Shown here piece after piece: positions 41,824-49,902 of a stretch of DNA of 64,000 nucleotides (positions are counted from its first letter, which is position 1; the number at the start of each line of letters is the position of its first letter). A program made the position numbers and the translations under genes. The stretch is taken from positions 124,001 to 188,000 of the forward strand of contig NZ_VEFR01000003.1 in assembly GCF_007679035.1 (NCBI RefSeq), in the 5' to 3' direction. The notes beneath the pieces were generated by a model that ran no database searches, was not told the origin of the DNA, and saw nothing but the letters and a program-made list of their open reading frames with translations. The stretch comes from Agrococcus jejuensis (GTDB lineage Bacteria; Actinomycetota; Actinomycetes; Actinomycetales; Microbacteriaceae).

Positions 41824-42287
41824 CGCTTCCTCCCTTCGACCGCGTCGTGCAGCAGCACGGGCCGACGGTGTACCGCGTCGTGCGGGCGGTCGTGGGCCCG
41901 TCGGATGCCGACGACGCATGGAGCGACGCGTTCCTTGCGGCGCTCGAGGCGTATCCGAGGCTCGACGCCGAGGCGAACGTCGCCGGCTGGCTCGTGACGA
42001 TCGCGCATCGCAAGGCGATCGACGTGCTCCGGCGGTCGTCGCGATCGCTGTCGATGGCGGAGGTGCCCGACCGGGCGGCGCCGCACCGCGACCCCGACCT
42101 CGACCTGCGACGGGCGCTCGCGGCGCTGCCCGATCGGCAGCGGTCGTGCGTCGTGCTGCATCATCTCGGCGGGCTGCCGTTCGACGAGGTCGCGGCCTCG
42201 CTGGGGGTCTCGTCGACCGCGGCGCGCAAGGCGTCGTCGGATGGCGTCCGCAGGCTGCGCGCGCTGCTGGAGGCGGGCGATGAGTGA
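41820..42287 (+). CDS. ECF-like RNA polymerase sigma factor
   Basis: 155 residues from GTG 41820. Region 2 spans about residues 10-75 (DDAWSDAFLAALEAYPRL, AGWLVTIAHRKAIDVLRR) and region 4 about 95-150 (LAALPDRQRSCVVLHHLGGL, FDEVAASLGVSSTAARKASS). No anti-sigma gene with the usual zinc-binding or membrane form is present. It overlaps both alkyltransferase genes, so it may direct an alkylation-damage response, with one of the neighbours as sensor (inference). Confidence 0.87.
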   Translation: MTLPPFDRVVQQHGPTVYRVVRAVVGPSDADDAWSDAFLAALEAYPRLDAEANVAGWLVTIAHRKAIDVLRRSSRSLSMAEVPDRAAPHRDPDLDLRRALAALPDRQRSCVVLHHLGGLPFDEVAASLGVSSTAARKASSDGVRRLRALLEAGDE

Positions 42288-42873
42288 TCTCTTCTCGTCG
42301 GTGCCCGCTGGCGATGCCGAGGCGCTCGCGACCCTGCTCGCCGCGCGGGCGACGGATGCGGGGCTCGTCGACGTGCGGCTGCGCACCATCGACACCCGCG
42401 TGGGCACGCTGCTGCTCGCTGCGACGCCCGTCGGCCTCGTCTCGGTGACGTTCGACGGCGCCGACCCCGACGCCACGATCGAGCGGCTCGCCGACCGGCT
42501 CGGCTCGCGCGTGCTGCGCGACGTGCGCGGCCTCGACGACGTCGCGCACGGCGTCGAGGCGCTCGCCGACGGTCGCACGCGCACGTTCGACGGCGACCTG
42601 GACCTCGCGCTCGCGAGCGGCTTCCGCGGCGAGGTCGTGCGCGCGCTCCGCGAGATCCCGTACGGCGAGACGCGCTCGTACGGCGACGTCGCGCGCGCCG
42701 TCGGCTCGCCGGGAGCCGTGCGCGCCGTCGGCACGGCGTGCCGGCTCAACCCGCTGCCCATCGTCATCCCGTGCCACCGGGTCGTGCGCAGCGACGGCTC
42801 GCTGGGGCAGTACGCGGGCGGCGAGGCTGCGAAGCGCGTGCTGCTGTCGACCGAGGGCGCGATCGAGGGCTGA
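42280..42873 (+). CDS. second O6-alkylguanine-DNA alkyltransferase-like protein
   Basis: 197 residues. Acceptor Cys165 lies in IVIPCHRVVRSDG; IPYGETRSYGDVARAVG is the DNA-binding helix region. The first 35 residues are an extra acidic helix (AEALATLLAARATDAGLVD) not present in plain Ogt, and could contact the sigma factor. The ATG lies 8 bases inside the sigma gene. Either a genuine repair enzyme or a methylation-responsive regulator. Confidence 0.9.
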   Translation: MSDLFSSVPAGDAEALATLLAARATDAGLVDVRLRTIDTRVGTLLLAATPVGLVSVTFDGADPDATIERLADRLGSRVLRDVRGLDDVAHGVEALADGRTRTFDGDLDLALASGFRGEVVRALREIPYGETRSYGDVARAVGSPGAVRAVGTACRLNPLPIVIPCHRVVRSDGSLGQYAGGEAAKRVLLSTEGAIEG

Positions 42874-42916
42874 GCCCGCGTCCCTCGGCGTCGGCGGCGT
42901 CGACTACCGTCGCTGT

Positions 42917-43885
42917 GTGCCTGCAGCGACCGATCCCGCCTCCGACGTCACCGACCTGCGTCTCGCGCGCACCGCGACGATCGCGACCGTCGACCGCGAC
43001 GGCTTCGTCGAGTCGCGGCACGAGGGCATCGCAGCGATGGTCGCGCCCGACGGCTCGGTGCTCGCGACGGCGGGCGACGTCGATGCGCCCTTCCTCGCAC
43101 GCTCGGCCCTCAAGCCGCTGTTCGCGGCGACGATCGCCGAGCGCGTGGGCCTCGCGGGTGCCGAGCTCGCGCTCGCCTCCGGCAGCATCGTCGGCCGCGC
43201 CGAGCAGGTCGAGGTCGCCACGGCGATGGCGGCTCGCCTCGGCGTCGAGCCCGCGACGCTGCGCTGCCCGCCGCGCAGGACCCGGTGGATGTCCGAGCAT
43301 TCGCGCCTCGGTGCGATCTGCGTGGGCAAGCACGTCGCGGTCGCGGCTGCAGCGGCGCTCGCGTCCGACGCCGGCGATCTCGCGTACACCGATCCGGCGC
43401 ACCCCATCCAGGTCGAGCTGCGCGCAGCGATCGAGCGCCGCACGGGCGTCGCATCGAGCGCGACGGCGACCGACGGGTGCTCGGCCCCCGTCTACGCGTC
43501 GTCGGTGCTCGGCATGGCGCGTGCCGTGCGCGGCCTCGCCGGCACGACCGGCGACGCCGTGCTCGGTGCGGTCGGCGCGGCGATGCGCGAGCATGCGTGG
43601 CTCGTCGAGGGGCCGGGCACGCCCGACACCGTGCTCATGGAGCGCCTCGGCGTCACGGCGAAGTTCGGCGCGGAGGGCACGGCGGTCGTCGTCGCGCCCG
43701 ACGGCACCGCTGCGGTCGTGAAGGTCGCCGACGGCTCGCGCCGCCCCGGTGCGCCCGTCGCGCTCGCGCTCCTCGAGCAGGCGGGTGCCATCCCCTCGGG
43801 CTCGCTGGCGTCGGTCGCCGCCGAGCTCGGCATCCTGCAGCACGGCGGCAGCGCCGTCGTCGGCGCCCTCCGCCCGATCCTCTGA
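42917..43885 (+). CDS. type II (Rhizobium etli-like) L-asparaginase
   Basis: 322 residues of the Asparaginase_II (pfam06089) family: VESRHEGIAAMVAPDGSVL, ARSALKPLFAA with the Ser-x-x-Lys pair, SGSIVGRAEQVEVA in place of the usual SHxGxxxH stretch, TDGCSAPVYA and KFGAEGTAVVV. It hydrolyses asparagine to aspartate and ammonia. GTG 42917 lies 6 bases after TACCGT and has no Shine-Dalgarno, so the transcript may be leaderless. The deviating SGSIVGRAEQ stretch, where homologues have histidines, is worth noting. Confidence 0.87.
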   Translation: MPAATDPASDVTDLRLARTATIATVDRDGFVESRHEGIAAMVAPDGSVLATAGDVDAPFLARSALKPLFAATIAERVGLAGAELALASGSIVGRAEQVEVATAMAARLGVEPATLRCPPRRTRWMSEHSRLGAICVGKHVAVAAAAALASDAGDLAYTDPAHPIQVELRAAIERRTGVASSATATDGCSAPVYASSVLGMARAVRGLAGTTGDAVLGAVGAAMREHAWLVEGPGTPDTVLMERLGVTAKFGAEGTAVVVAPDGTAAVVKVADGSRRPGAPVALALLEQAGAIPSGSLASVAAELGILQHGGSAVVGALRPIL

Positions 43886-43891
43886 CCCGGG

Positions 43892-43913
43892 GAGCCGAGG
43901 TCCTCGGCGGCTC
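43892..43913 (+). terminator. terminator-like hairpin after asparaginase
   Basis: GAGCCGAGG (43892-43900) pairs with 43902-43913 with one bulged base and a one-base loop core, seven bases after the stop. Confidence 0.45.
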
Positions 43914-43952
43914 GTGACGTCGACGGCGGCCGACGACCTGGCATCCTCGCGG

Positions 43953-44642
43953 CTAGAGGCGGAGACGGCAGGACTCGGCGAATGCCGCGAAGCCCTCCTC
44001 GGCGACCCGGCGCAGCGTCGCGTCGCCGCGGTAGGCCTCGACGAGGCCCGCGACGTCGCCCCCGGGCAGCTCGTCGCCCAGCGGCGGCTCGGCCTCGGTG
44101 CTCCACCGTCGCAGCACCTCGTCGTCGACCTCGAGGTGGAACTGCAGGCCGAGCGCCGAGCCGTGGCGGAAGGCCTGCACGGGCACGAGGTCGTTCGTGG
44201 CGACGAGCGTCGCGCCGGTGGGCAGGCCCACGACGTCGGAGTGCCACTGCATGGGGCGCAGCTCGCCCGTGAAGCCACCGAGCCACGGGTCGGCTGCGAC
44301 GACGTCGACCGGCAGCAGGCCCGTCTCGTCGACGGCCCCCGCACGATGCTCGGCCCCGAGCGCGACGCCCAGGATCTGGTGGCCGAGGCACAGCCCCAGC
44401 ACGGGCACCTCGGCCTCGACGGCGCGGCGCACGAGGTCGGTCGTGAGGCCGACCGAGGGATGCGCGTCCACGTCGACGGCGCTCATCTGCCCGCCGAGCA
44501 CGACGATGCCGGCGATGGCGTCGAGCTCCGGCAGGCGATCGGGGAAGGCGACCGCCTGCGACGGGAGATGCGCCGTGAGGCGTGCGGCGTGACCGCCGGT
44601 CTCGTAGGCGAGGTGGTGGACGAGGAGCACGGATCGCTGCAC
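43953..44642 (-). CDS. class I glutamine amidotransferase-like protein
   Basis: 229 residues from GTG 44642, directly before SVLLVHHLAYETGGHA; an ATG at 44681 would add 13 residues and neither has a good ribosome-binding site. The nucleophile elbow is PVLGLCLGHQILG and the histidine/glutamate pair GLQFHLEVDDE. Stand-alone members hydrolyse gamma-glutamyl compounds or are GMP-synthase-like. It diverges from psuG across a perfect palindrome. Confidence 0.85.
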   Translation of the reverse strand: MQRSVLLVHHLAYETGGHAARLTAHLPSQAVAFPDRLPELDAIAGIVVLGGQMSAVDVDAHPSVGLTTDLVRRAVEAEVPVLGLCLGHQILGVALGAEHRAGAVDETGLLPVDVVAADPWLGGFTGELRPMQWHSDVVGLPTGATLVATNDLVPVQAFRHGSALGLQFHLEVDDEVLRRWSTEAEPPLGDELPGGDVAGLVEAYRGDATLRRVAEEGFAAFAESCRLRL

Positions 44643-44717
44643 GCTGCGATCGTCGCATGTCGCGCGGGCCCGGTCCGCCATGCCGTGCCGGTCGTCGTCG
44701 CCGTCCGCCGCGCGGTC

Positions 44718-44786
44718 GATCGTTCGGCGCTCGAACGATCCTGAGCGTTCCTCGATTTCTCAGGGAGCGAGGTCTACCCTGGTTCG
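44718..44786 (+). promoter_or_regulatory. palindromic operator and leaderless psuG promoter
   Basis: GATCGTTCG and CGAACGATC form a perfect 9-bp inverted repeat with a 5-base spacer (44718-44740). A second, weaker 6-bp one follows (44740-44764). TACCCT (44775-44780) lies 6 bases before the psuG ATG, so the mRNA probably starts at the ATG. Confidence 0.6.
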
Positions 44787-45683
44787 ATGCACATCGCTCC
44801 GGAGGTCCGGGAGGCGCTCGCCACGGGCGCTCCGATCGTCGCGCTCGAGTCGACCATCATCAGCCACGGACTGCCCAGGCCGCGCAACCTCGAGGCGGCT
44901 CGCGAGTTCGAGCAGATCGTGCGCGACGCCGGCGCGGTGCCCGCCACGATCGCCGTCGTCGACGGCATCCGCCGCGTCGGCCTCGACGATGCCGCGCTCG
45001 AGCGCATCGCCGGCGAGGGCGTCGCCAAGGCGAGCGTGCGCGACCTCCCGATCCTCGGCGCACGCAAGGCCACGGGAGCCACGACCGTCGCAGGCACCGT
45101 CGCGATCGCCGCGCAGGCCGGCATCCGCGTCTTCGCCACCGGCGGCCTCGGCGGCGTCCATCACGGCGCCGCGTCGACGTTCGACGAGTCCGCCGACATC
45201 CCCACGCTCGCGACGCATCCCGTCGCCGTCGTCTGCGCAGGCGTGAAGTCGGTGCTCGACGTCGGCGCGACGCTCGAGCGCATGGAGTCGCTCTCGGTGC
45301 CCGTCGTCGGCTGGCGCACCGACCGCTTCCCGCGCTTCTGGCTCTCCGCGAGCGCGCACCAGCTCGACTGGCGCGTCGAGACGGTCGACGAGATCGCCGC
45401 GATCCTGCGCGAGCAGGACGCGACGCACGCGAACGCGGGCCTCGTCGTCGCCAACCCGCTGCCCGAGGACCGGCAGTGGGATCCGATCGAGCACGACGCC
45501 GTCGTCGCCCAGGCCAGCGCCGAGGCGGAGCGCGACCGCATCCACGGCAAGGCCGTGACCCCGTACCTGCTGCGCCGCATCGTCGAGCTCTCGCACGGCC
45601 GGAGCCTCGAGGTGAACCTCGACCTCGTGCGCTCGAACATCCGACTCGCCGCCGCGATCGCGACGGCCTACGCAGCGTCGTGA
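44787..45683 (+). CDS. psuG: pseudouridine-5'-phosphate glycosidase
   Basis: 298 residues with strong family signatures: PIVALESTIISHGLP, PATIAVVDG, KASVRDLP, GATTVAGT and FATGGLGGVHHGA. The enzyme splits pseudouridine 5'-phosphate into ribose 5-phosphate and uracil using a lysine Schiff base and Mn2+. The next gene, overlapping by one base, is a PfkB kinase that can supply the phosphate. No nucleoside transporter is nearby; upp, at 59.5 kb, could salvage the uracil. Confidence 0.96.
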   Translation: MHIAPEVREALATGAPIVALESTIISHGLPRPRNLEAAREFEQIVRDAGAVPATIAVVDGIRRVGLDDAALERIAGEGVAKASVRDLPILGARKATGATTVAGTVAIAAQAGIRVFATGGLGGVHHGAASTFDESADIPTLATHPVAVVCAGVKSVLDVGATLERMESLSVPVVGWRTDRFPRFWLSASAHQLDWRVETVDEIAAILREQDATHANAGLVVANPLPEDRQWDPIEHDAVVAQASAEAERDRIHGKAVTPYLLRRIVELSHGRSLEVNLDLVRSNIRLAAAIATAYAAS

Positions 45684-46576
45684 TGCGCGCGCTCGCCTTC
45701 GGCGACGTCATCGACGACGTGCTCGTGTTCCCCGACGGGCGCATCCGGGCCGACACCGACACCGACGCGCAGATCGTGCGCCGTCCCGGCGGCAGCGCTG
45801 CGAACACCGCGGCGTGGATGGCGACCACCGGCGTGCAGACGACGTTCGTCGGCCGCGTCGGCGCGTTCGACGTCGCGCGACACACCGCGCTGCTGTCGGA
45901 GGTCGGCGTCGATGCGCGCATCGACGGCGACCCCGACCACGAGACCGGCACGATCGTCGTGCTCGTCGACCGCGACGAGCGCACGATGCTCACCGATCGC
46001 GGCGCCAACGCCTTCGTCGACCCCGACGACATCGGCGACGCGTTGCTCGGCGCCGTCGACGTCGTGCACGTGACGGGCTACTCGCTGCTGTCCGGCCACG
46101 CGAGCGCCGTCGGCCGGCTCGTGGATCGCGCGCACGAGCTCGGCACGAAGGTGTCGTGCACGATCGGCTCGGCGGGCTCCATCTCCGACCTCGGCGTCGA
46201 CGTGGCGCTCGATGCGCTGCACGGCGCCGACATCCTCGTGGCGAACCTCGACGAGGGGGCCATGATCACGGGCAAGCAGGGCGCCGCTGCGATCGGCGCC
46301 GCCCTCGCCGACCTCGCGCCCGTCGTCGCGCTGACGCTCGGTCACACGGGCGTCGTCGTGATCGACCACGGCGCGCGCCAGTTCGTGCCGTCGATCCCCG
46401 CGCAGCTCGTCGACCCGACGGGTGCGGGGGATGCGTTCACGGCCACGTTCGTCGCGCACGTCGTCGGCGGCATGGATCCCGTGACCGCGGCACGGCGCGG
46501 GGTCGAGATGGCTGCGGTGGCCGTCTCGGTGCGGGGCGCGCGCCCGGCGCCGCCTGCGCACGCCGCCGCGGCCTGA
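45683..46576 (+). CDS. PfkB-family sugar/nucleoside kinase, probable pseudouridine kinase
   Basis: 297 residues. FGDVIDDVLVFP and the RRPGGSAANTAAWMA loop bind the sugar, and the end has DPTGAGDAFTATFVAHV with the catalytic Asp. ATG 45683 shares a base with the psuG stop (TGATG). PfkB kinases next to psuG phosphorylate pseudouridine (PsuK). Sequence alone cannot rule out ribokinase-like activity, but the coupling makes PsuK the best choice. Confidence 0.87.
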   Translation: MRALAFGDVIDDVLVFPDGRIRADTDTDAQIVRRPGGSAANTAAWMATTGVQTTFVGRVGAFDVARHTALLSEVGVDARIDGDPDHETGTIVVLVDRDERTMLTDRGANAFVDPDDIGDALLGAVDVVHVTGYSLLSGHASAVGRLVDRAHELGTKVSCTIGSAGSISDLGVDVALDALHGADILVANLDEGAMITGKQGAAAIGAALADLAPVVALTLGHTGVVVIDHGARQFVPSIPAQLVDPTGAGDAFTATFVAHVVGGMDPVTAARRGVEMAAVAVSVRGARPAPPAHAAAA

Positions 46577-46595
46577 CGCTCGCGCTCGGCGCTGC

Positions 46596-47171
46596 TCAGC
46601 GCAGGTCGAGCCGCATGACCACGCGCGGGAACCCGTCGAGCCGGGACGTCGTGTCGGCGGCCTTCGCGAACCCCGCCGCCTCGAAGAGCGCACGCGTGCC
46701 CACGTACGCCATCGTGAGGTCGACCTGCTCGCCGTCGTTGTCGACGGGGTAGCCCTCGATCGCCGGTGCGCCCGCCTCGCGAGCGATGCGCACGGCGCCC
46801 GCGAGCATCTGGTGCGCGATGCCCTCGCCGCGGTGCCCGGGGCGCACGCGGATGCACCACACGCTCCACGCGTCGAGGTCGTCGACGTGCGGGATGCGTC
46901 GACTCGTCGCGAACGACGTCTGCGCGCGCGGCGCGAGACCCGCCCATCCCACGACCTCGCCGTCGTCGTAGCCGAGCGCGCCGATGGGCTCGCCGGCGCG
47001 CAGCAGCGCCTGCACCTTGCGGCCTCGGGCCGTGCGCGTGAGCGCCTGGTTCTCCTTCGGGCTCACCCGGTACGACAGGCACCAGCACACGTTGCCGTTC
47101 GGATCCCGCTTGGGCCCGACCATCGTCCGCACGTCCTGGTAGTCGGTCGCCGGCAGCACCTCGATCGCCAT
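46596..47171 (-). CDS. GNAT-family N-acetyltransferase
   Basis: 191 residues. The acetyl-CoA loop is IRVRPGHRGEGIAHQML, followed by GYPVDNDGEQVDLTMAY and RALFEAAGF. The N-terminal part has CWCLSYRVSPKENQALT, with two close cysteines. This type is widespread in actinobacteria and of unknown acceptor. Convergent with the kinase gene (19-base gap). Confidence 0.88.
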   Translation of the reverse strand: MAIEVLPATDYQDVRTMVGPKRDPNGNVCWCLSYRVSPKENQALTRTARGRKVQALLRAGEPIGALGYDDGEVVGWAGLAPRAQTSFATSRRIPHVDDLDAWSVWCIRVRPGHRGEGIAHQMLAGAVRIAREAGAPAIEGYPVDNDGEQVDLTMAYVGTRALFEAAGFAKAADTTSRLDGFPRVVMRLDLR

Positions 47172-47274
47172 GCCGTCACGCTGCCACGCACCACCCACGC
47201 GGGGCAGGGGCTGGACGCGCGCCGCCGGTCGTTCCCGTTGCGATGCGCAGGAGGCTCCGGATGGATGAGGCGGG

Positions 47275-47967
47275 TCAGGCGAGGGCCACGAACGACGCGA
47301 CCGCCGACGACAGCAGGCCCACGATCGTCGTGAACCACTGGATGGCGGCGAGGCGCGCATCCCGGTGGTCGACGGCCTGCGGATGCGCGCCGCGCAGCCG
47401 GCGCGCATTCGCCAGGTGCGTGCGCACGGGCGGGCGCACGCGACCGGCGAGGGTGCCGAGCACGGCCACGAGGTCGGCGCCGCGATAGCGGGCGCCGTCG
47501 AGCAGCGCGAGCTGACCGCCGTCCGCGGCGATGAGCGCGAGGTCGACGCGGCGCTCGGCGGCATGGTCGCGCCACGCGACGGGCAGCACCTCGTGCACGT
47601 CGACGACGTCGAACGCGGGCCAGCCGGCCACGCGCACGCCCCCGTCGACGACCGTCACGTCGCCGCGGGCGGCGCGCACGGCGGCGAGCGCGACCACGAT
47701 CACGAGCCCGATCGCCGCGGGTGCGATGGTCCACAGCGTCACGAGCGCCGACTCCACGTGCACGCCCGCGAGGTCGAGCACGATCGGCATGCCGACGAGC
47801 ACCGTCGGCAGCGCCGACCGCAGCAGCACCGGTCGGCGGGCAGCGCGCGCCGAAGCCGCATGCGTCGCGTCGTGCCGCGACCTGCCCACCTCGGGCAGCA
47901 CGTCGGCCAGCCGGAGGCGCGCCCGCACCGGCCCGGCCTCGGGCGTCGACGTGCCGGTCGCAGCCAT
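47275..47967 (-). CDS. membrane protein of unknown function, possibly PH-like
   Basis: 230 residues. Two membrane helices (about 50-70 and 75-98), then a beta-rich region (VTVVDGGVRVAGWPAFDVVD; VDLALIAADGGQLALLDG) like bacterial PH domains, and a C-terminal helix (IQWFTTIVGLLSSAVASFVA). TAGCGT ends 6 bases before the ATG (minus strand), so likely leaderless. I recognise no specific family. Confidence 0.72.
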   Translation of the reverse strand: MAATGTSTPEAGPVRARLRLADVLPEVGRSRHDATHAASARAARRPVLLRSALPTVLVGMPIVLDLAGVHVESALVTLWTIAPAAIGLVIVVALAAVRAARGDVTVVDGGVRVAGWPAFDVVDVHEVLPVAWRDHAAERRVDLALIAADGGQLALLDGARYRGADLVAVLGTLAGRVRPPVRTHLANARRLRGAHPQAVDHRDARLAAIQWFTTIVGLLSSAVASFVALA

Positions 47968-48031
47968 GCCGCCACGCTACTGCGCAGGGGTCGTGTCGGG
48001 GGAGGGGTTCGCGGAGGGCCAGGATGGATGC

Positions 48032-48820
48032 ATGCCATCCGAGTCCCGTCCCGCACCGAGCGTCGTCGTGGCCGCCGACGGCACGCGACTCGCGGTCCAC
48101 GAGCTCGGCGATCCGGCGGGCGCGCCCGTGCTGATGGTGCACGGCTTCTCGTCGAGCACGCAGCGCAACTGGCTCGATGCCGGCTGGGATCGGCCGCTGG
48201 CGGAGGCGGGCCTGCGCGGCATCGCGTTCGACCTGCGAGGTCACGGCAGCAGCGACCGGCCCGGCCCTGGCCACTACGACGTCTCGCGCTTCCTCGGCGA
48301 CGTGGATGCCGTGCTCGCCGCGACGGGCCTGGCGGGAGGGCGTCCCGGGTACCTCGGCTACTCGATGGGCTCGCGACTCGGTTGGCGCTACGCGGCGGTG
48401 CATCCCGACGCGTTCTCGGCGCTCGCGCTCGGCGGCCTCCCCTCCGGCGATCCGTTCCGCGGCCTCGACGGCGACCTCGCCAGGCGAGCGCTCGCCGGCG
48501 AGGCGGAGCCGACCGGCGCCGCGGCGTTCGTCGTGCGGCTCGCGACCGCGCTGCCCGAGAACGATCCGTCGGCGCTCGTCGCGCTCGCGACGGAGGTGGC
48601 CCGCACGCCCTTCGCGCCCGCCGACCATGCGCCCGACGTGCCGACGCTGCTCATGACGGGCGACCGCGACGACCATGCGCCCGACACGGCATCCCTGGTC
48701 GATGCGCTCGCAGACGGAGCCTTCGCGCCGATCCCCGGTCGCAACCACCTCAACGCCGTCACGTCGCGGCACTTCAAGGAGCAGGCGCTCGCCTTCCTCG
48801 CCGCGCGCACCAGGCCTTGA
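48032..48820 (+). CDS. alpha/beta hydrolase
   Basis: 262 residues. LMVHGFSSSTQRNW carries the oxyanion glycine, FDLRGHGSSD is the usual strand-4 motif, the nucleophile Ser is in LGYSMGSRLGWRYAA, the acid in LLMTGDRDDHAPD and the His in PGRNHLNAV. All triad members are in place. Such enzymes hydrolyse esters or act as perhydrolases; substrate unknown. It is followed by a tandem-repeat protein on the same strand. Confidence 0.9.
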   Translation: MPSESRPAPSVVVAADGTRLAVHELGDPAGAPVLMVHGFSSSTQRNWLDAGWDRPLAEAGLRGIAFDLRGHGSSDRPGPGHYDVSRFLGDVDAVLAATGLAGGRPGYLGYSMGSRLGWRYAAVHPDAFSALALGGLPSGDPFRGLDGDLARRALAGEAEPTGAAAFVVRLATALPENDPSALVALATEVARTPFAPADHAPDVPTLLMTGDRDDHAPDTASLVDALADGAFAPIPGRNHLNAVTSRHFKEQALAFLAARTRP

Positions 48821-48851
48821 GTCATGCTCGGTTCCGTGCGAGCGTGAGCGG

Positions 48852-49499
48852 GTGAGCCTCCCTCCCGGCGCCATCCAACGCGAATGGACGGCGCTCGTCG
48901 AGTCCGCTCGCGTCGACGAGTACCTGACGCACATGCGCGACGCCTACTACGACCGCTACGTCGCGGTCGACGGCAATCTGCGCACCGACATCCATCACCG
49001 CGAGCTGGGTGATGCGCGCAGCGAGGTGCGCGTGCTCTCGCTCTGGCGCGACGAGGCTGCGATCCGCGCCGTCGTGGGCGACGACCTGCACCGCCCCCTC
49101 ACCTACCCCGACGACGACGAGTACCTGCTCGAGCCCGCCCGGCCCGTGCGGCACTGGTCGATGCGGGTGGCGCAGGGCTCCGGCCGCGTGTCGTCCGATG
49201 CCGTCGTCCGCGAGGCGATCGCCGTCGTCGAGACGGTGCGCGTCGACGAGTTCGTCGTGCACATGCGGGCGACGAGGCACGACGACTACAGCCAGGCGCC
49301 GGGCGTGCTGCGGTCGAGCATCGCGACGCGTGCGCTCGAGGATGGGCGCAGCGAGATCCGGGTGGCGTCGATCTGGGACGACGAGGCGTCGATCCGGCGG
49401 CTCGTGGGCGACGACCTGTCGGTCGCGCTGTCGTATCCCGACGACGGCGACTACCTCCTCGAGATGCCGCGACGCGTGCTGCACTGGCGCGTGCGCTGA
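48852..49499 (+). CDS. tandem-duplicated small alpha+beta (ABM-like) protein
   Basis: 215 residues from GTG 48852. Two homologous halves are visible: residues about 10-105 and 118-215 share VRVDEF/ARVDEY, HMR, LRTDI/LRSSI, SEVRVLSLWRDEAAIR versus SEIRVASIWDDEASIR, VVGDDL/LVGDDL and YPDDDEYLLE versus YPDDGDYLLE, each ending HW(S/R). Each half resembles a dimeric alpha+beta barrel subunit, so the protein would be a fused pseudo-dimer. No known function. Confidence 0.75.
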   Translation: MSLPPGAIQREWTALVESARVDEYLTHMRDAYYDRYVAVDGNLRTDIHHRELGDARSEVRVLSLWRDEAAIRAVVGDDLHRPLTYPDDDEYLLEPARPVRHWSMRVAQGSGRVSSDAVVREAIAVVETVRVDEFVVHMRATRHDDYSQAPGVLRSSIATRALEDGRSEIRVASIWDDEASIRRLVGDDLSVALSYPDDGDYLLEMPRRVLHWRVR

Positions 49500-49510
49500 C
49501 CCGGGCGGCG

Positions 49511-49531
49511 ATGTTCCACTAGCGGGAATAT
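49511..49531 (+). promoter_or_regulatory. PadR promoter palindrome
   Basis: ATGTTCC (49511-49517) and GGAATAT (49525-49531) form an imperfect inverted repeat (one mismatch) with a 7-base spacer; a -10-like TACTGT (49543-49548) lies 6 bases before the padR ATG. Confidence 0.5.
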
Positions 49532-49554
49532 CGCACCGTCGGTACTGTGCAGGC

Positions 49555-49902
49555 ATGGCCCAGCGCATGACCGAGTCGACCTTCTGGATCCTCGCCTCCC
49601 TCGCGGAGGGGCGCAGGCACGGCTACGCGATCCTGCGCGACGTCGAGCGCATGAGCGAGGGCGCCGTCGCGCTGCGCGTCACGACGCTCTACGCCGCGCT
49701 CGAGCGCATCGTGCGCGAGGGCCTCGCGGCCGAGGACGGCGAGGAGGTCGTCGACGGTCGCGCGCGCCGCTACTACGTGCTCGCCGACGCCGGCATCGAC
49801 GCGCTCGAGCTCGAGGCCGCCGCGCTCGAGACGCGTGCGAAGGCGGCGCGCGGACGCCTCGCCGCCCGCGGCACGCGGACGGCGCGCGAGGCGCTCGCAT
49901 GA
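49555..49902 (+). CDS. PadR-family regulator
   Basis: 115 residues. The winged helix MTESTFWILASLAEGRRHGY and LRVTTLYAALERIVREGLA is characteristic, followed by RRYYVLADAG and a short dimerisation helix. The start has no Shine-Dalgarno and is probably leaderless. It overlaps the next gene (ATGA). PadR-membrane protein pairs are common; the regulator usually controls its own operon. Confidence 0.92.
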   Translation: MAQRMTESTFWILASLAEGRRHGYAILRDVERMSEGAVALRVTTLYAALERIVREGLAAEDGEEVVDGRARRYYVLADAGIDALELEAAALETRAKAARGRLAARGTRTAREALA

